Below, in pieces: positions 63,507-64,000 of a stretch of DNA of 64,000 nt. The stretch comes from Flavobacteriaceae bacterium (lineage in GTDB: Bacteria; Bacteroidota; Bacteroidia; Flavobacteriales; Flavobacteriaceae). Positions within the stretch are counted from its first letter, which is position 1, and each line of letters begins with the position of its first letter. The stretch covers positions 17,395-81,394 of the forward strand of contig NZMG01000006.1 in NCBI GenBank assembly GCA_002694465.1, written 5' to 3'. The translations under genes and the position numbers were made by a program. The notes beneath the pieces were generated by a model. It was given only the letters and a program-made list of their open reading frames with translations, was not told where the DNA came from and did not search any database.

Positions 63507-64000
63507 ATGTCTGGGTTAATTGGAAAAAAGATAGGGATGACCAGCATCTTTGACGAGAAAGGGAAGAATATTCCTTGTACCGTTATCGAGTGTGGGCCCT
63601 GTGTTGTTACCCAAGTCAGAACCAAAGAGGTTGACGGGTATGAAGCTCTTCAACTTGGTTTCGATGACAAAAAGACTGCCAATAAAGCTGCCGAAGGCCA
63701 CGCGAAAAAAGCAGGAACCGTTGCAAAACGTAAAGTCGTTGAATTCCAAGATTTCGAAGAAGAGTACAAATTAGGTGATACTATCACCGTAGAGCATTTT
63801 ATCGAAGGAGAATTCGTGGATATCGCGGGTATTTCTAAAGGTAAAGGATTTCAAGGAGTTGTTAAGCGTCATGGTTTCGGTGGTGTAGGTCAAGCTACGC
63901 ACGGTCAGCATAACCGTTTAAGAGCGCCAGGTTCCATTGGAGCTGCATCGTATCCTGCAAGAGTATTTAAAGGAATGCGTATGGCTGGGCAAATGGGAAA
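63507..64000 (+). CDS. rplC: 50S ribosomal protein L3 (3' truncated by window edge)
   Basis: Starts with ATG at 63507 ([20 protein letters not shown]) and remains open to the end of the window (about 164 of 205 residues). Conserved features include [48 protein letters not shown] and [36 protein letters not shown]3 is an early assembly protein of the 50S subunit and lies near the peptidyl-transferase centre. Confidence 0.97.
   Translation, partial: MSGLIGKKIGMTSIFDEKGKNIPCTVIECGPCVVTQVRTKEVDGYEALQLGFDDKKTANKAAEGHAKKAGTVAKRKVVEFQDFEEEYKLGDTITVEHFIEGEFVDIAGISKGKGFQGVVKRHGFGGVGQATHGQHNRLRAPGSIGAASYPARVFKGMRMAGQMG

Noticed and set aside
1..64000. CRISPR arrays, insertion sequences, prophage or conjugative genes
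   Set aside because: No regular repeat-spacer series, transposase, integrase or phage gene was seen on either strand.

Overview
The window is 64 kb of low-GC chromosome from a member of the Bacteroidota, almost certainly family Flavobacteriaceae. The reasons are type IX secretion and gliding genes (GldJ, PorU, PorV), several proteins with T9SS C-terminal sorting domains, a SusC/SusD pair, relaxed-lipobox lipoproteins, promoters with a TAnnTTTG element near -7, and the gene order rpsL-rpsG-fusA-rpsJ-rplC. The species cannot be named from sequence alone. I see no insertion sequence, prophage or CRISPR array. Most of the window is core genome, densely packed, with many 1-8 base overlaps between neighbouring genes.

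Layout. 1-4280: the end of a membrane protein, a large VPS10/BNR-repeat protein with a T9SS tail, and folC. 4281-5270: two tRNA-Val genes with terminators, an 18-base duplication of a tRNA 3' end, a 46-aa lipoprotein and a 54-aa DUF1328 membrane protein. 5271-16886: murF, gldJ, porU, porV, cdd, and pyruvate dehydrogenase E1 alpha and E2. 17023-21231: a tight run of an SDR enzyme, a VOC protein, a SprT-like protein, manC and a DUF389 membrane protein. 21233-26378 (minus): an Mla-type lipid ABC transporter (ATPase and permease), alkaline phosphatase, then a GT2 glycosyltransferase, a methyltransferase and a KAS III-like enzyme. 26553-29402: gcvP. 29530-31144: a UbiA-like membrane protein facing an ECF sigma and zinc anti-sigma pair. 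31184-34850 (minus): M3 oligopeptidase, purE and purK, divergent from adk and obg. 36720-41808: a T9SS-tailed leucine-rich protein, a DUF4136 lipoprotein, a TPR protein, mpl and a lipoprotein. 41812-51258: a PaiB-like protein, DUF1569, RadC, a polysaccharide deacetylase-like protein, a YjjG-like nucleotidase, a three-gene envelope cluster, rarA, a rhomboid protease and rlmB. 51330-57897 (minus): a SusC-SusD-lipoprotein-T9SS cargo locus. 58149-59846: a BamA/TamA-like outer-membrane protein. 60031-64000: rpsL, rpsG, fusA, rpsJ and partial rplC.

How it fits together. The dominant theme is the cell envelope: T9SS maturation (PorU, PorV, GldJ) with at least three predicted clients in the window, peptidoglycan synthesis and recycling (MurF, Mpl), lipid transport (MlaE/MlaF-like) next to a possible lipid or glycan modification cassette, and a TonB-dependent uptake locus. 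The rest is housekeeping: folate, purines, nucleotides, pyruvate oxidation, glycine cleavage and translation. Nothing is a clear, wholly undescribed system. The best leads are the KAS III-methyltransferase-GT2 cassette beside the Mla-type transporter, the tRNA-Val locus (C33 and a 3'-end duplication scar), the palindromes between gldJ and porU, and the possible frame disruption at the start of the BamA-like gene.
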